Positions 44,031 to 56,089 of a DNA stretch of 64,000 nt are shown one piece after another. A model generated the notes under the pieces. That model did no database searches, was not told the origin of the DNA, and saw only the letters and a program-made list of their open reading frames with translations. Source of the stretch: Gigaspora rosea. Its lineage: Eukaryota > Glomeromycota > Glomeromycetes > Diversisporales > Gigasporaceae. Position 1 is the first letter of the stretch; every line of letters starts with the position of its first letter. Both the position numbers and the translations under genes were made by a program. Location of the stretch: NCBI GenBank assembly GCA_003550325.1, contig QKWP01000078.1:55224-119223 (forward strand), read 5' to 3'.

Positions 44031-44690
44031 TTTATATTAGGGGGAACCCTGGTTGTAGCTCCTGCTCCAAACTTTTATTAATACTTAAGTAAATTGACAT
44101 ATAGAGATGCTGTAAATATATATATATTATATACAATTATTGGAACTAGGATTTTAGGTTATACAACCATTTATTCACGGCTAAAACCCATCAGAGCCTT
44201 CATTATTCCCATTTATATAAATAACCTGACTTTGTACGTCCCTCTCCAACCAACAATTAGTATTTATACTACCTAGCATCATTACTTTAAATTTGAGGTA
44301 CATTGCCAGATAGGTGCTTTGTGCTTCCAGATTGGTATACCTTAGATCTTCTACTGGCGTACTTCATATTGTAGCTGCCTTTACTATATTGGATAAGTAT
44401 CTCAAGCCTTCATGCTACCACAATTAGCTAGGTTTCTGCAACTTTGGGGCCCAGGATTTAATATTACGAATTCAGTAATATGTAAACAACTGTACTTCCC
44501 TCTATAGTGATGAGGTAACGAGGTATGTTTCACAGATGCTTCCAGTACTAGATATAGTAGGATTGCATTATGAGGCTCAGGGAACCCTGTTACTACTACA
44601 TGCACTTGTATGAGCTATACTCGTATTAGTGGTCCCAGCATCTTTTAACGTTCATAAACTCCCATATGGGTATCCCCAAAGCCTGTTAGA
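44031..44690 (-). mobile_element. Retroposon R1, copy 3 (5'-truncated)
   Basis: Minus sense; the A-tail corresponds to the T-run before 44040 (TTTTTTGTTTTTTATATTAG). It aligns with copies 1 and 2 throughout (e.g. TCTACTGGCGTACTTC, TATTGGATAAGTATCTCAAG) and stops near 44690, so it lacks the tRNA-like head. Confidence 0.75.
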
Positions 44691-44721
44691 TTTTAATATA
44701 TATTATCAATTGATTTATAAC

Positions 44722-44842
44722 TTAAGATAATAGTTAATATAAATTTTAAATAGCTTTTATAAGATATTAATGTATATAAAAAAATAATAGTTAATATAAA
44801 TTTTAAATAGCTTTTATAAGATATTAATGTATATAAAAAAAT
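44722..44842. repeat. 55 bp tandem duplication
   Basis: ATAGTTAATATAAATTTTAA followed by ATAGCTTTTATAAGATATTA and ATGTATATAAAAAA, present twice in a row almost unchanged. Confidence 0.85.
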
Positions 44843-45752
44843 AATTAAAGAAAAGTATAAAATAATACTATAGACATTAGCAAATAGCTAATGTTGAAGA
44901 AGTAAAGTTAATAAATATAATGTTAGTGATAGTATGTTTGCAAATTAGATTTAGTAGAATAGTTGTTAGCAAATCGATTTTTACTAATTGATTAATTAAT
45001 CAAAAGAGAAAATAAATTTGTCGCACCCACATGCTGCACTCTTGATTCGACCAATCAAATTGCATAATTTTATAGGCAAATATTTTATTTTTTAAAAATT
45101 AAAAATTTTACTTAATAAAGTGTAAAATATATATATAATAGCATATTATATATTGTAAAATTTTATTCTGAACAACTTTTTTTAAGTCATAAAGATAGAT
45201 TTTTTTAGTAAAAAAAACATTTATAAAAAAAATTAAAAATTTCCAAGTTAGCACATATAAACCTTTTTTTTACTAAAACAATTTACCTTTTTAATTTAGA
45301 AAAGTTGTTTAATATAAAATATTACATATAAGGTAAATATGGGTATTATAGTGCAGTTAAGTATTTTAGCTAATAATATATGATATATTAATCAGAATTG
45401 AATAATTTTGTCACCATTCGATTTGTCTCATTAAGACGAATCGAATGGTACCAAAATCGTTCAATTCTAATCACTAAATCATAAGATATCGTTAATTATG
45501 ATATAAAATTAAAAAAGATAAATTATAACACAGATACAATTATGCCGCACTTGCTATTTTTCATAATCTATTGTGATCTATTGATTGGAATTAAACTATT
45601 TTGTTACCATTCGATTCGTCTCATTGAGATGAATCAAATGGTACCAAAATCATGTAGTTTTGATTGATACTTATCGATATATTATAATTTAATCAAAATA
45701 AGCTGCACAAGAAAAAATTTAAAATTAATATAAAATCATGAATAACTTCTGG

Positions 45753-48116
45753 TAGTGTTCCTATGAACCTAAACTGAACTGAACTTAGGACAAGTTCAGG
45801 TTCAGGTTCAGGTTCAGTATTGAACCTGAACCTGAACATTTTTTATAACATGTTCAGGTTCAGGTTCAGTATTGAACTTTTAGAGCTGGTTCAGGTTCAG
45901 TTCAGGTTCAGTTCATAAGTTCATGAACATGTTCAGGTTCAGTCTAGTGTTCATATGAACTAGTAATTCAGCGTTGGATCCGGGTTTGGTCTGGTCCAGA
46001 CCAGACTCAAATTCTAAATTTTATGTCAAAACTTTATACTAAACTCAAACTCAATTATAAGTTTGGTCGGGCTAGTCCAAATTTTGCAAACTAGTTTGAA
46101 TCTAAATAAAAATATATGTATTTTTTGATACTGAACAAGTTTACTTAGAGTAAGAAGTAAAATCAGTTAGTAAAATTTAGAAAATCATAAAAATTTGTAT
46201 AATTTTATTAATAAAATTATACAAATTTCTATAATTCTCTAAATTTTACAATTGATCATAGCTTCTTGCACTAAGTAAACTTGTTAAGTACCAAAAAATA
46301 CATCAAATCAGCATATTTTAATTTACTTTTCTTAAAATTTGAAGAAAAGATGCTTAATTTTGAAAATTTTCATCAAAAATTCGAAATTAAGCATCTTTAA
46401 TGTAAATAAAAAATAAAATAAAATATACTGATATGATGTATGTTTTGGTGCTAAACAAGTTTACTTATATCAAGAAGTTATGATCAATTGTAAAATTTAG
46501 AGAATCATAGAAATTTGTATAATTTTATTAATAAAATTATACAAATTTCTATGATTCTCTAAATTTTACTAATTGATCATAACTTCTTGCACTAAGTAAA
46601 CTTGTTAAGCACCAAAAAATACATCAAATCGGCATATTTTATTTTACTTTTCTTAAAATTTGAAGAAAAGATGCTTAATTTTGGAAATTTTCATCAAAAA
46701 TTCAAAATTAAGCATCTTTGACGCAAATTTTAAGGAAAATAAAATAAAATATACCGATATAATGTATTTTTTGGTGCTAAACAAGTTTACTTAGATCAAG
46801 AAGTTATGATCAATTAGTAAAATTTAGAGAATCATAGAAATTTGTATAATTTTATTAATAAAATTATACAAATTTCTATGATTCTCTAAATTTTACTAAT
46901 TGATCATAACTTCTTGATCTAAGTAAACTTGTTTAGCACCAAAAAATACATCATATCGGTATATTTTTTTTTATTTTCCTTAAAATTTGCGTCAAAGATG
47001 CTTAATTTTGAATTTTTGATGAAATTTTCCAAAATTAAGCATCTTTTCTTCAAATTTTAAGAAAAGTAAAATAAAATATGCCGATTTGATGTATTTTTTG
47101 GTGCTTAACAAGTTTACTTAGTGCAAGAAGTTATGATCAATTAGTAAAATTTAGAGAATCATAGAAATTTGTATAATTTTATTAATAAAATTATACAAAT
47201 TTCTATGATTCTCTAAATTTTACTAATTGATCATAACTTCTTGATCTAAGTAAACTTGTTTAGCACCAAAAAATACATCATATCGGTATATTTTTTTTTA
47301 TTTTCCTTAAAATTTGCGTCAAAGATGCTTAATTTTGAATTTTTGATGAAATTTTCCAAAATTAAGCATCTTTTCTTCAAATTTTAAGAAAAGTAAAATA
47401 AAATATGCCGATTTGATGTATTTTTTGGTGCTTAACAAGTTTACTTAGTGCAAGAAGTTATGATCAATTAGTAAAATTTAGAGAATCATAGAAATTTGTA
47501 TAATTTTATTAATAAAATTATACAAATTTCTATGATTCTCTAAATTTTACTAATTGATCATAACTTCTTGATCTAAGTAAACTTGTTTAGCACCAAAAAA
47601 TACATCATATCGGTATATTTTATTTTATTTTCCTTAAAATTTGCGTCAAAGATGCTTAATTTTGAATTTTTGATGAAAATTTCCAAAATTAAGCATCTTT
47701 TCTTCAAATTTTAAAAAAAAGTAAAATAAATTATGCTGATTTGATGTATTTTTTGGTACTTAACAAATTTACTTAGTGCAAGAGGTTATGATTAATTAGT
47801 AAAATTTAGAGAATTATAGAAATTTGTATAATTTTATTAATAAAATTATACAAATTTTTATGATTTTCTAAATTTTACTAATTGATCCTAATTTTGTGAT
47901 TTAGGTAAACATGTGCATATATTATGAACCTGAACATGTTCATAAACCTTGAACTAAACCTGAACTGAACTTTTTTTAAGTTCAGGTTCAGGTTCATGTT
48001 CAATAATTTTAAGTTCAGGTTCAGTTCAGTATTGAACTTTTAGAGCAGGTTCAGGTTCAGGTTCATTGAACCTGAACCTGAACCTCTATTGAACTAAACT
48101 GAACTTCAGAGCCCTA
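45753..48116. mobile_element. hAT-like element with GAACCTGAAC ends and satellite core
   Basis: Begins TAGTGTTCCTATGAACC, ends GAACTTCAGAGCCCTA, flanked by the perfect 8 bp duplication ACTTCTGG (45745-45752 and 48117-48124). This agrees with hAT (8 bp duplication, TAGNG-type ends) and with the small relatives at 42724 and 40278. The terminal 200 bp on each side are arrays of the simple repeat (GGTTCA)n/(TGAACC)n. Inside lies a GTCTGGTCC-type segment (45968-46030) and a 327 bp tandem array (46100-47905). No transposase. Confidence 0.8.
46100..47905. repeat. 327 bp tandem satellite of nested palindromes
   Basis: The word GTGCTWAACAAGTTTACTTA recurs at 46448, 46774, 47101, 47428 and (mutated) 47756, a spacing of 326-328 bp. 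Each unit has two palindromes: TTTGTATAATTTTATTAATA with its mirror, and GATGCTTAATTTTG with its mirror AAAATTAAGCATCTT. Adjacent units are very similar (47095-47420 and 47422-47750 almost identical), implying recent amplification. Diverged relatives fill 12600-15760. Confidence 0.9.
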
Positions 48117-48789
48117 ACTTCTGGTAGACCTGTTCGTTGTTTATGATTTTACCACCATAAAGAGGGAATTCCAACAACCCAGAATCGCTAAAATCCAATT
48201 ACGGGATCATAGGATTACTAATTTTTGCATTGTTTTAAAATTAAATTGGTTAAACTAATCTATTTTCATTAATAACAATACAAAAAACTAGCGACCCTGT
48301 GATCTCGTGATAAGAATTTAGTGATTCTGGGCTTGTTGAAATCGCCTCTTCAAAGCGGTCATTTTGGTGATAAAATTATCCAAAACGGACTGGTCTACTA
48401 GAAGTTATTTATAATTTCATGTTAATTTTAAATTTTGCCTTGCACAGCTTATTTTTGGTTAAATTATGATATATTGATAAGTATCAATCAAAATCACATG
48501 ATTTTGGTACCATTCGATTCATCTCAATAAGATGAATTGAATAGTGTCAAAATTACATAATTCTGATTGATGGTTCACAAATTTTGCTATACACTGCAAT
48601 ATTTCTATTGCCATAATACCTATATTTGCTTTAAATATTACTTAAATCATAATATCATATGATATACTAATTAGAATTTGACGATTTTGGTACCAATCGA
48701 TTCATCTCACTAAGATGAATCGATTGGTACTAAAATCACATGATTCTGATTAGTAGATCATAAGATATTGGCAGTGCGCTGTCAACCTA

Positions 48790-49652
48790 AATTTCTACCT
48801 CTTTAGAGAAATGCTAGAGACAGAGCGACTAATGCAGGGAGGCACTTTATACAATTCACACTAATTACTATGGTATGCAAGAGTCGGAAGGGATACTGTT
48901 ATTTGGGCAGTATTTTGTAAAGAGGCTTGAGGGATTTGCAATTATGAAAGAGGCCACAATTAATAGTATATGAGGATACTAAGAATTGTATCAATTGTAT
49001 TTCAGTGAAGACACACTACTTCACTTATTCTTTATTCAATAAACCAGAGATTATTCACTCTGCTTTTTAGCAAAGGAAAAATCTTGAGTATTTATACATG
49101 TTTGTCCAATATAAATAAATACAATAATAAATAAAGAAATCTATATAATCGATAGATGTGATATATGCTAATGTTAAATATAATAGTTATAATGAATATA
49201 ATAAAGATAATAAATATAACACATATATTCTAAATATCAGCTATATTAGATATGTTAATTATATCTGTCAAAACTGTTATGTCCCAAATGTCTAAAATGT
49301 CAGACATGTCTGTGATTAACTGAAATGTCTAGGATTACTCAAAATGTCCGATATTTTAGTGTCATAGGTGGCGCAGTAACGATCGTCCAATAAGATTTGG
49401 GCGCAGTAGAACGTTTTGTAAAGACCAATTATTCAGTTTTGACTAGAATGAGCTAGAACGGTCCAATCAGATGATTTTGGTACTATTCGAAAGCTCTCAT
49501 CGAGATGGTCACGATGGTGGTAATTTTATTAAAATTGGATCACAGGGTCAAGAGTTAGCGTCATTATACGTTTTATACGTTTTTACAGGTTTAACAGTGT
49601 CAGAATTGATAATACCCATATCTATTTTAATACTTAAAGATTAAATTAGTAA
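48790..49652. other. No gene seen
   Basis: Mixed AT-rich sequence. Around 49260-49345 the word AAATGTCTAAAATGTCAGAC and variants repeat, and 49440-49570 holds one more degenerate palindrome copy (GATTTTGGTACTATTCGAAA). CTTTATTCAATAAACCAGAG near 49030 could be part of an unrelated solo LTR, but I cannot show it. Confidence 0.35.
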
Positions 49653-50386
49653 TATTATAGAACGATAGTTTATTATATTATCTTATTATTTTATTATTTC
49701 ATTCTTATTATTATATTTTATTATATTGTATTATATTCTTATCTTGAAAAGTTAGATACTTAGAATAGTTAATGCTGCTTAATAACGCTTATACTGATTA
49801 TAACGCTTATAATGATTATACTACTTATAATGCTTATAGCGCTTATACATCTTATAATGCTTATAACTCTTATAACACTTATGACACTTATAATACCTAT
49901 ACTGCTTATAATACTTATACTGCTTATAACACTTATACTGCTTATAGCGCTTATACCGTTTATGTTGCCCTTGTAGATTATAGTATTTATCATAGTAAAT
50001 CAACGCTTATAACACTTATTCTAAATTGTATTTAAAAACACAGTATTTCTCTTAGTCAAACTAGACCAAGACACCCCACTTCTCTTTATATTTATTATAC
50101 ATCTTGTACTAGGATTTCTTAGAAACATAAACCTAAAGATAGCCCTATTTTAGATTATTAATAAAGAACCTATTTATCTAAGTAACAGCTATCTATTATC
50201 AAGTAATAGTAAAATCGATAATTTTTCATTGAATATCCTACCGAACTGCCCTTAGAGAAGAGTATAATTTCTTACAGACTAAGGAATTATACCTACCTTT
50301 TGGACACCGCTATAAACTGATAAAGGATCCCTGTAGCCATGCCATTGTTATAGTAAGGAGTTAAAGAAGGCCTCCCTACTGTAACG
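49653..50386 (+). repeat. 5' LTR of B1
   Basis: Begins TATTATAGAACGATAG (family start TGTTATAGAAC) and ends CTACTGTAACG just before the primer-binding site (family end GTAACA). Late portion shared with the LTR of B2: ACCGCT, GATCCCTGT, AGGC...CTGTAAC. Contains the minisatellite at 49785-49965. Confidence 0.65.
49785..49965. repeat. 9 bp minisatellite in LTR of B1
   Basis: Unit (N)(N)(N)CTTATA such as ATGCTTATA, ACACTTATA, CTGCTTATA, about 19 copies with variable first three bases. Since 9 is divisible by three, frames stay open on both strands and encode low-complexity peptides of no significance. Confidence 0.9.
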
Positions 50387-50388
50387 TT

Positions 50389-50406
50389 TGGTGCCTTCTG
50401 CAGGAA
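50389..50406 (+). promoter_or_regulatory. Primer-binding site, B1
   Basis: TGGTGCCTTCTGCAGGAA, three bases after the LTR. TGG pairs with a tRNA CCA end; the site is nearly that of B2. Confidence 0.75.
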
Positions 50407-52027
50407 ACATTTAAGATATTTGGATATTATTGAAGATATTTGAAAACCTCTACAACTCTACCTGCTGCTGTTTGTCCTGGAAATTACTTTGTCCAAGGAC
50501 TCTATAAAACTTATTAGGGAGCTTCCAGAAATCAGCTGATTTCTGGGTGGGTAGGTGGGTCAGCTGAAGTATCAGATGTAATTCCGGCCAAAATTTCATA
50601 ATTCCGGCCAAAGTTGCAAAATTATTTTTGGCCAAAATTATAAATTTATTAATAATATTAGATAATTATAACTTTTGAACTTCTAGACCAAATTTGATGA
50701 TTCATCTACCAAAATAATCCTCTCAATGAGAGGATTCTAGTGAGCCCAAAATCATTAAAATCCAATTACAGGATCCTGTGATCGGAATAGATTTGTGTTA
50801 CTATAAAAGTTCTATAATTTATTAAATAATTATAAACCATTTATAGCAATACAAATTTATATCGATCTTAGGATTCTGTGATTGGATTTTAACAGTTTTT
50901 AGCTTGTTAGAATTCTCTCATTGAGAGGATCATTTTGGTAGTAAAATTATCAAAACTGGCGCAGTAGATCAGAAGTTATTAACAATTGAAAATTAATTTT
51001 TAATTGTTAATAACTTCTGATCTACTGGGCCAATTTCGATGATTTTACTACCAAAATGATCTTCTTAATGAGAGGATTCTAACAAGCCCAAAATCGTTAA
51101 AATCCAATTACAGGATCCTAAGATCGATATAAATTTGTTTGCTATAAATGGGTTATAATTATTTAATATAGAACTTTTATAGTAACACAAATCTATTCCG
51201 ATCACAGGATCATTAAAACAACCGCCCTGTATTGATAAAAAATTCACTATAACATCTGTGATTGGATTTTAACGATTTTGGGTTTGCTAGAATCCTCACA
51301 TTGAGAGAATCATTTTGTAGTAAAATCATCAAAATTGGCCCAGTATATCAGAAGTTATTAACAATTAAAAATTATTTTTTAATTGTTAATAACTTCTTAT
51401 TTACTGGGCCAATTTCACTAATTTTGCTACCAAAATGATCCTCTCAATAAGAGGATTCTAATGAGACCAAAATGTTAAAATCCAATCACAGGATCCTATG
51501 ATCGAAATAAATTTGTGTTGCTATAAATGGGTTATAATTATTTAATAAATTATAGAACTTTTATAGTAACACAAATCTATTTTGATCACAAGATCCTGTG
51601 ATTGGATTTTAACGATTTTGGGCTCACTAGAATCCTCTCATTGAAAGGATCGTTTTGGTAGTTAAATTATCAAATTTGGTCCAGTAGATCAAAAGTTATT
51701 TACTATTAAATATTATATTTAACTTTTTAATAATCGTAAAATCTGATTGGCTAATTGGGGTATCAGGTGTGGGTGGGTGGGAGTAGGCTTATAGTAAACA
51801 AAAATCAGCTAATTTCTGGAAGCTTCCTTACTGCTGCTGTTCATTCTGGAAGACTCTTTGCCCAAGGACCCTACTTATTTAAATTGCTATTTATTTTTCA
51901 TAACATTGCTGCTACTATTTATCCTAGAAGACTCTTTGCCCAAGGATTCTATCTATTTACTAAACTTACTAACAAGATATTACTAACAATTAATTATTTC
52001 AAGATTTAGTCAGGAATTATAAGGCAT
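50407..52027 (+). other. Leader of B1 (interrupted)
   Basis: Contains three imperfect copies of CTGCTGCTGTTYATCCTGGA followed by ACTYTKYCCAAGGAYYCTAT (50460, 51830 and 51905). The PIF-like element at 50517-51827 lies between copies 1 and 2. Confidence 0.6.
50517..51827. mobile_element. PIF-like element with three tandem palindromes
   Basis: GGGAGCTTCCAGAAATCAGC at the left, TAATTTCTGGAAGCTTCC at the right, TTA on both sides (50514-50516 and 51828-51830). Inside are three consecutive palindromes of about 330-360 bp (50655-50985, 51000-51360 and 51365-51690). Each has the arm CTACTGGGCCAATTTCGATG, a CTCTCAATGAGAG hairpin and AAATCCAATTACAGGATCCT, mirrored. GGGTGGGTAGGTGGG lies inside each end. 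Inserted in the leader of B1. Confidence 0.8.
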
Positions 52028-53560
52028 ATGACTACTAATATTAACAAATTTTATAATCGACATATTAGAACCCACCTAGTAGAACATCATCAAAACTCTG
52101 CTCTTCCTTATTACACTCTTCAACTCCATGCTTCTGATCTTTCTTGTCAAGAGTACTACCCACCTTCTCGAACTCGTAATCAAATTTTTGCTTGAACAAC
52201 TTTTGAAAGTTTTTGGTATTGTTATTCTGGTACCTACTTTGCTGATTCCTATACCTCCCAAACCACTGGAAATTTTGGTCGTCTAACCGCTACTAGAGAC
52301 TCTACTACTATTTGTACTTGTATTCGAGATATTATTTTTAGCTACCGATATCAAACAGAACTTGACAACCCAAGAGAAATTACTCTTGCTATTCTCCAAC
52401 GTTTTACACATCGAACTACTTTACCTCCTCTTAATTTTGAAGACTATACCACCTTTGACCCATATCTAGATGCTGACACTACAAATTATAATCCTCAATA
52501 TCCAGACTTAGGATCTTCTATTGTTGAAGGATCTACTAATACTTTTAATACTGTACCTCTTCTTATCCTTCCTGAAGCACGTTTAACTACTCTCCTTAGT
52601 TTTAATCTACACCCTTTTAGTGAAGATAATAGTGTTATTAGTTCTCATACCCCTTTGTTTCAACATACTAGCCTACCTGCAAGCGCTACAACTTTAATGC
52701 ATAATCAAGACCTTGAAAATTTCTTTGAAAATACTTCTACTTTTAATTTAGATAGACTTTTACCAGACACTACTGAAGAAACCAGTGAAGAAAACCAAGA
52801 ACTTTCTTTAACCTCACCAGTAGACAACCCACCTTCTATTATGGCTGAACAAGCTCTTGCTGATGCTACTACTGCTATTAATACCCTAGCTGCTGCATTT
52901 GTACATAAAGGAGTTGAAAAGAATGTTGTCCCTATCAATTTCTTTAATGAGGATGAAACTCAAGACCCACTCGAATGGTATTCTGAGTTTAAGCGTGCTG
53001 CTGTTGCCAATCAATAGAATGCTGCCCAAAAATTAAAACTTGTTCTGTGTACTTGAAAGAAATTGCCCTAGACTGGTTTCCTTCCTTGCAACTAAACCTA
53101 CTGCTTTTAGTGATCAAGACAATGAGAATACAAGTTTCAAACACCTGTTTCTAGACCGATTTGTTATTCCAAAACATAAAGCTATCTGGCAAAAACAACT
53201 TTTTGAAATAAAACAAGGCACCAATTCCGTTGATGACTATATCAATCGATTTAGAAAATTAAAGTGATGTGTTGACCCTCAAGCTGTCTTCACTGCAAAC
53301 TTTGTAATCCAGCTTTTTATTCAAGGACTCCACACTGAGTTTGCTATTAACGTCCAAGCCTCCGAACCTTGGATCTTGATGCTGCTATGACAACTGCTCG
53401 TAAATAGGAAACTAGAAAACTTATAGCTTCTCCTAATACAGATACAAACCAAACTATCAAATAACAAACTGAACAAATCGCTCAACTTAGTATTAACCTT
53501 GCCCAGAAGCAACCACCTGCTAACCTATCTGTGAACTATGCCAATTCTCCTAAACAAGCC
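52028..53560 (+). pseudogene. ORF1-Gag fusion remnant (B1)
   Basis: From ATG 52028 one frame runs to 53017 with a single internal TGA (52193-52195). Its first part aligns with ORF1 of B2 (shared TYFA, RDIIFSYRY, LQRFTHRTTLP). Unlike B2, it continues in the same frame into Gag (MAEQALADATTAINTLAAAF). After TAG at 53015 and a shift, the Gag reading resumes at 53040-53340 with KAIWQKQLFEIKQGTNSVDD and NFVIQLFIQGLHTEFAINVQ, typical of Retrotrans_gag. A zinc knuckle at about 53580 (CHYCGRTGHFIAYW) has lost its last Cys. Confidence 0.75.
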
Positions 53561-53960
53561 AATCCAATCAAACAACCTCCTACTTGCCATTATTGTGGTC
53601 GAACTGGTCACTTTATTGCATATTGGCATCTTAAAAAAAAGAATCAAAGTAATGAACAAGAAAGAAACAGACAGTCTAACAATAACAACTATTGATGTGA
53701 CTCTTATAGAAACCATTATAGGAGTCAAGACAATAGAGACTGAGATTATTATAATAGAAACTGAAGTCGCTCTAGGAATAGAGATAGTCGTAATAATCGT
53801 GATGACTATCGCTCTAGAAGTCAAGACCGATCTTCTATCTAGAAACCCACCAATCGAACTCCTTCATTCTATTATCAAAATGTTAACTATCTTGATGGAA
53901 CTTCTTCTACTGCTACAACTACCAATTAACCTCTTAATCCACAGAAATGGGAAACATTCC
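53561..53960 (+). pseudogene. Zinc knuckle and Arg/Ser-rich linker (B1)
   Basis: Begins with the damaged CCHC motif and continues through the equivalent of the B2 Arg/Ser/Asn/Asp-rich linker. The long Ile/Thr-rich open frames here lie in other frames and are artefacts. Confidence 0.5.
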
Positions 53961-53969
53961 TAGACAATT

Positions 53970-54475
53970 CTTCTATTAACACAGCCCTATCTTCTTACTT
54001 GTACGAAGAAGCTAAAACTGCTAACTTGATCCAGATATCTACTTATACTACACCTGTTAAATGTAATGTTAAAATTAACCAGAAACCACATGATGCTATT
54101 ATTGATAGTGGAGCCTCTATCAGTATGATTGCACACCAACTGGTCCAGGGTCTAGAACTAAAAATAGAACAAGCCTTTCTTAGCCTTATCATACCTGCCA
54201 CTGGAACTCCTTCTCATCCTTTGGGAATTATTCGAGACCTACCTATAGAAATAGATAGTACTACTATTCCAATTACTATTGAAGTAGTCCTGCCACCTCT
54301 TACTTATTATTGCTTGGAAATAACTAGTCAAAGAAAGTTGAAGCTAGTTATAATTAGAAAAATGGATGCTACTCCTTTAAATAGAAAAACAAGAAACATA
54401 CTATTCCTATCTTTTATGAAAGCAACCAATCATTACCTTTACAACCTACTGTTACTGACCCTGCTGAGTTAGATA
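53970..54475 (+). pseudogene. Retropepsin-like protease remnant (B1)
   Basis: TYTTPVKCNVKINQKPHDAI followed by IDSGASISMIAHQLVQGLEL keeps the catalytic DSG triad of aspartic proteases. Then LIIPATGTPSHPLGIIRDLP and IPITIEVV match the B2 protein. The frame is closed by stops and shifts near 54320. In gypsy elements this enzyme processes Gag and Pol. Confidence 0.75.
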
Positions 54476-54589
54476 CTTATGAACAAGAATACTTAGTCCC
54501 TCAAGAAGCTTATGCTTTTATCACTACACAAGAACCAGACATTACCTCTATCTCTGATAATGATAACAACCTATAGATTATTCACCAAC

Positions 54590-55130
54590 CCAGACACAAG
54601 AAACGTGCCTATCCTAACCCTCGTGTATGTATTAATTGTAGCTCATCTGAACATTTCTTTGCCAACTGTCCTACCAATCGTTGTAACTGTTGTCAACAGA
54701 ATGGACATATTGCTATCTACTGCCCCAACAAGTACCAAAATGAACCTCTTGCTGAACCTGCAATGGTAATGACCATTTGTATCGAAACTGTCCTGAAAAT
54801 ATTTGTCATACCTGTAGAGCAACTGGACATATTGCTGTTGACTGTTCTTTTGAAGCCCTTAAGGAACAAAACTGAATCTGTCAATGTGGATGTAATCCTG
54901 ATGATATTGAAGCTCATAGAATGTATAACTTTAGCTCAAGGCATACTTACTACTGCTGTCATTGCAAGAAACCAAACAGACCAGAAGACCTACAAGTTCT
55001 TAACAATCAGTTTGTTTGTCAAGGATGTGTTCCTGACTACTACTATAAGCTTCCTTCTGATGATCCTCAACACATATTTTTTTTAGTTATAGAGAAGGAC
55101 GTGGAACCCTTGTCTATTTAAAATCTGTGA
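54590..55130 (+). pseudogene. Cysteine-rich module (B1)
   Basis: Across frameshifts it encodes CINCSSSEHFFANC, CNCCQQNGHIAIYC and CHTCRATGHIAVDC (CCHC knuckles), then CQCGCN, and a CCHC-unlike pair CCHCKKPNRPE...FVCQGC that looks like a zinc ribbon. This second zinc-binding block comes after the protease, whereas most gypsy elements have just one or two knuckles at the Gag C-terminus. It probably binds nucleic acid, but this is inference. Confidence 0.7.
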
Positions 55131-55860
55131 AGAAACCACGGCTACCTCTAAAATGCATAATTTGGAAAGCCTAAAACAAGCCCTTTGGTTTTGTGATTTT
55201 GAACATCTCTATGCTTATAAAGTAGGACAGAATGTTCTCTACAAATCTAATTATAATTAGTGGACCAGAATCAGACATTACACTGAATCCAACAGACGTG
55301 CTAAATCTCAGTATGAAATGAACCAGACCAGTATCTTTTGACTTGCAAAGATTTTCTTACAAGAGTTAGACCAACGACTGATCAAAGCTTTAGAACCTTT
55401 AATGACTGATCACATTAATTAACCTTGGAGTCAGGAAGAAATGCTATTAGTACTTCATGCTGAACATGGCATATTAGAAGAGAATGAAGAATTCCAATTA
55501 CAACAGACTCTTGAAATGTCCTTTGACACTAGTTATCCTAAATTCTGTAAGGAAACCGCTCTTGCAAATCTTAGAAGAAACTTTTTAGACACACCTATCG
55601 ACCTTTGCAAGGAATGTCTTCATGTTAAACATTAGGAAGAACTTGATGAACATTATGGATATTGTACTGACTGTGTACCTCTTCCACCTCCAATATTCGA
55701 ACCAGAACCAGAAACCATACCTCTAGAATCTATTCAAAATAATCAAAATAATGTTACTAAAGAAGTTTTCAGAACATTGCAACAACAAGTTGTCCAACAG
55801 AACCAGACCATTGAGCAACTACAACGACAAGTCCAAAAACTTGGAAACTTTAATTAACAA
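55131..55860 (+). pseudogene. CKEC segment and coiled coil before RT (B1)
   Basis: Includes QTLEMSFDTSYPKFCKE, LCKECLHVKH, and later VFRTLQQQVVQQNQTIEQLQ, a Gln-rich coiled coil. Matches ILEESFDTSHPDF, LCKECIMAK and the coiled coil of B2. Function unknown. Confidence 0.6.
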
Positions 55861-56089
55861 TTGCTTCACCTTATTTACCAAGATACCCAATACTAGCAAC
55901 AAAGAACTGAAGCTCTTACTGCTCTTTTCACAGATACAAATTTTTAGATAATTTTAGACATGATGACAAACTATCTTTTGACTCAGACAACTATATTAAC
56001 AGACCTCTTAAACCCCCTAAACACTCTATAAATTTAATACCTACCCCTGTATATAGTATAGATACCCTTATTCTCTATTAAGAATATAC

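Larger units (their letters stand above)
45345..48785. mobile_element. Palindromic element interrupted by a hAT-like element
   Basis: The left part (45345-45752) and right part (48117-48785) are inverted copies: AATCAGAATTGAATAATTTT versus the mirrored ATGATTCTGATTAGTAGATC. Each holds two hairpins of the GGTACCAAAATC family (45404, 45598, 48496 and 48683), and the right part also holds a palindrome of the GATGATTTTACTACCAAAAT family (48125-48420). The insertion at 45753-48116 sits in the middle with an 8 bp target duplication. Confidence 0.65.

Noticed and set aside
46100..47905. CRISPR-like regular repeats
   Set aside because: Units are head-to-tail with no unique spacers and consist of palindromes; eukaryotic context.
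49769..50035. Long ORFs on both strands with Tyr- or Ile/Ser-rich repeats
   Set aside because: Produced by the 9 bp minisatellite in the B1 LTR.
53525..53963. Ile/Thr/Val-rich ORFs on both strands
   Set aside because: Lie in the wrong frame over the Arg/Ser-rich linker of B1 Gag-Pol; the same shadow is seen in B2 at 61325-61967.
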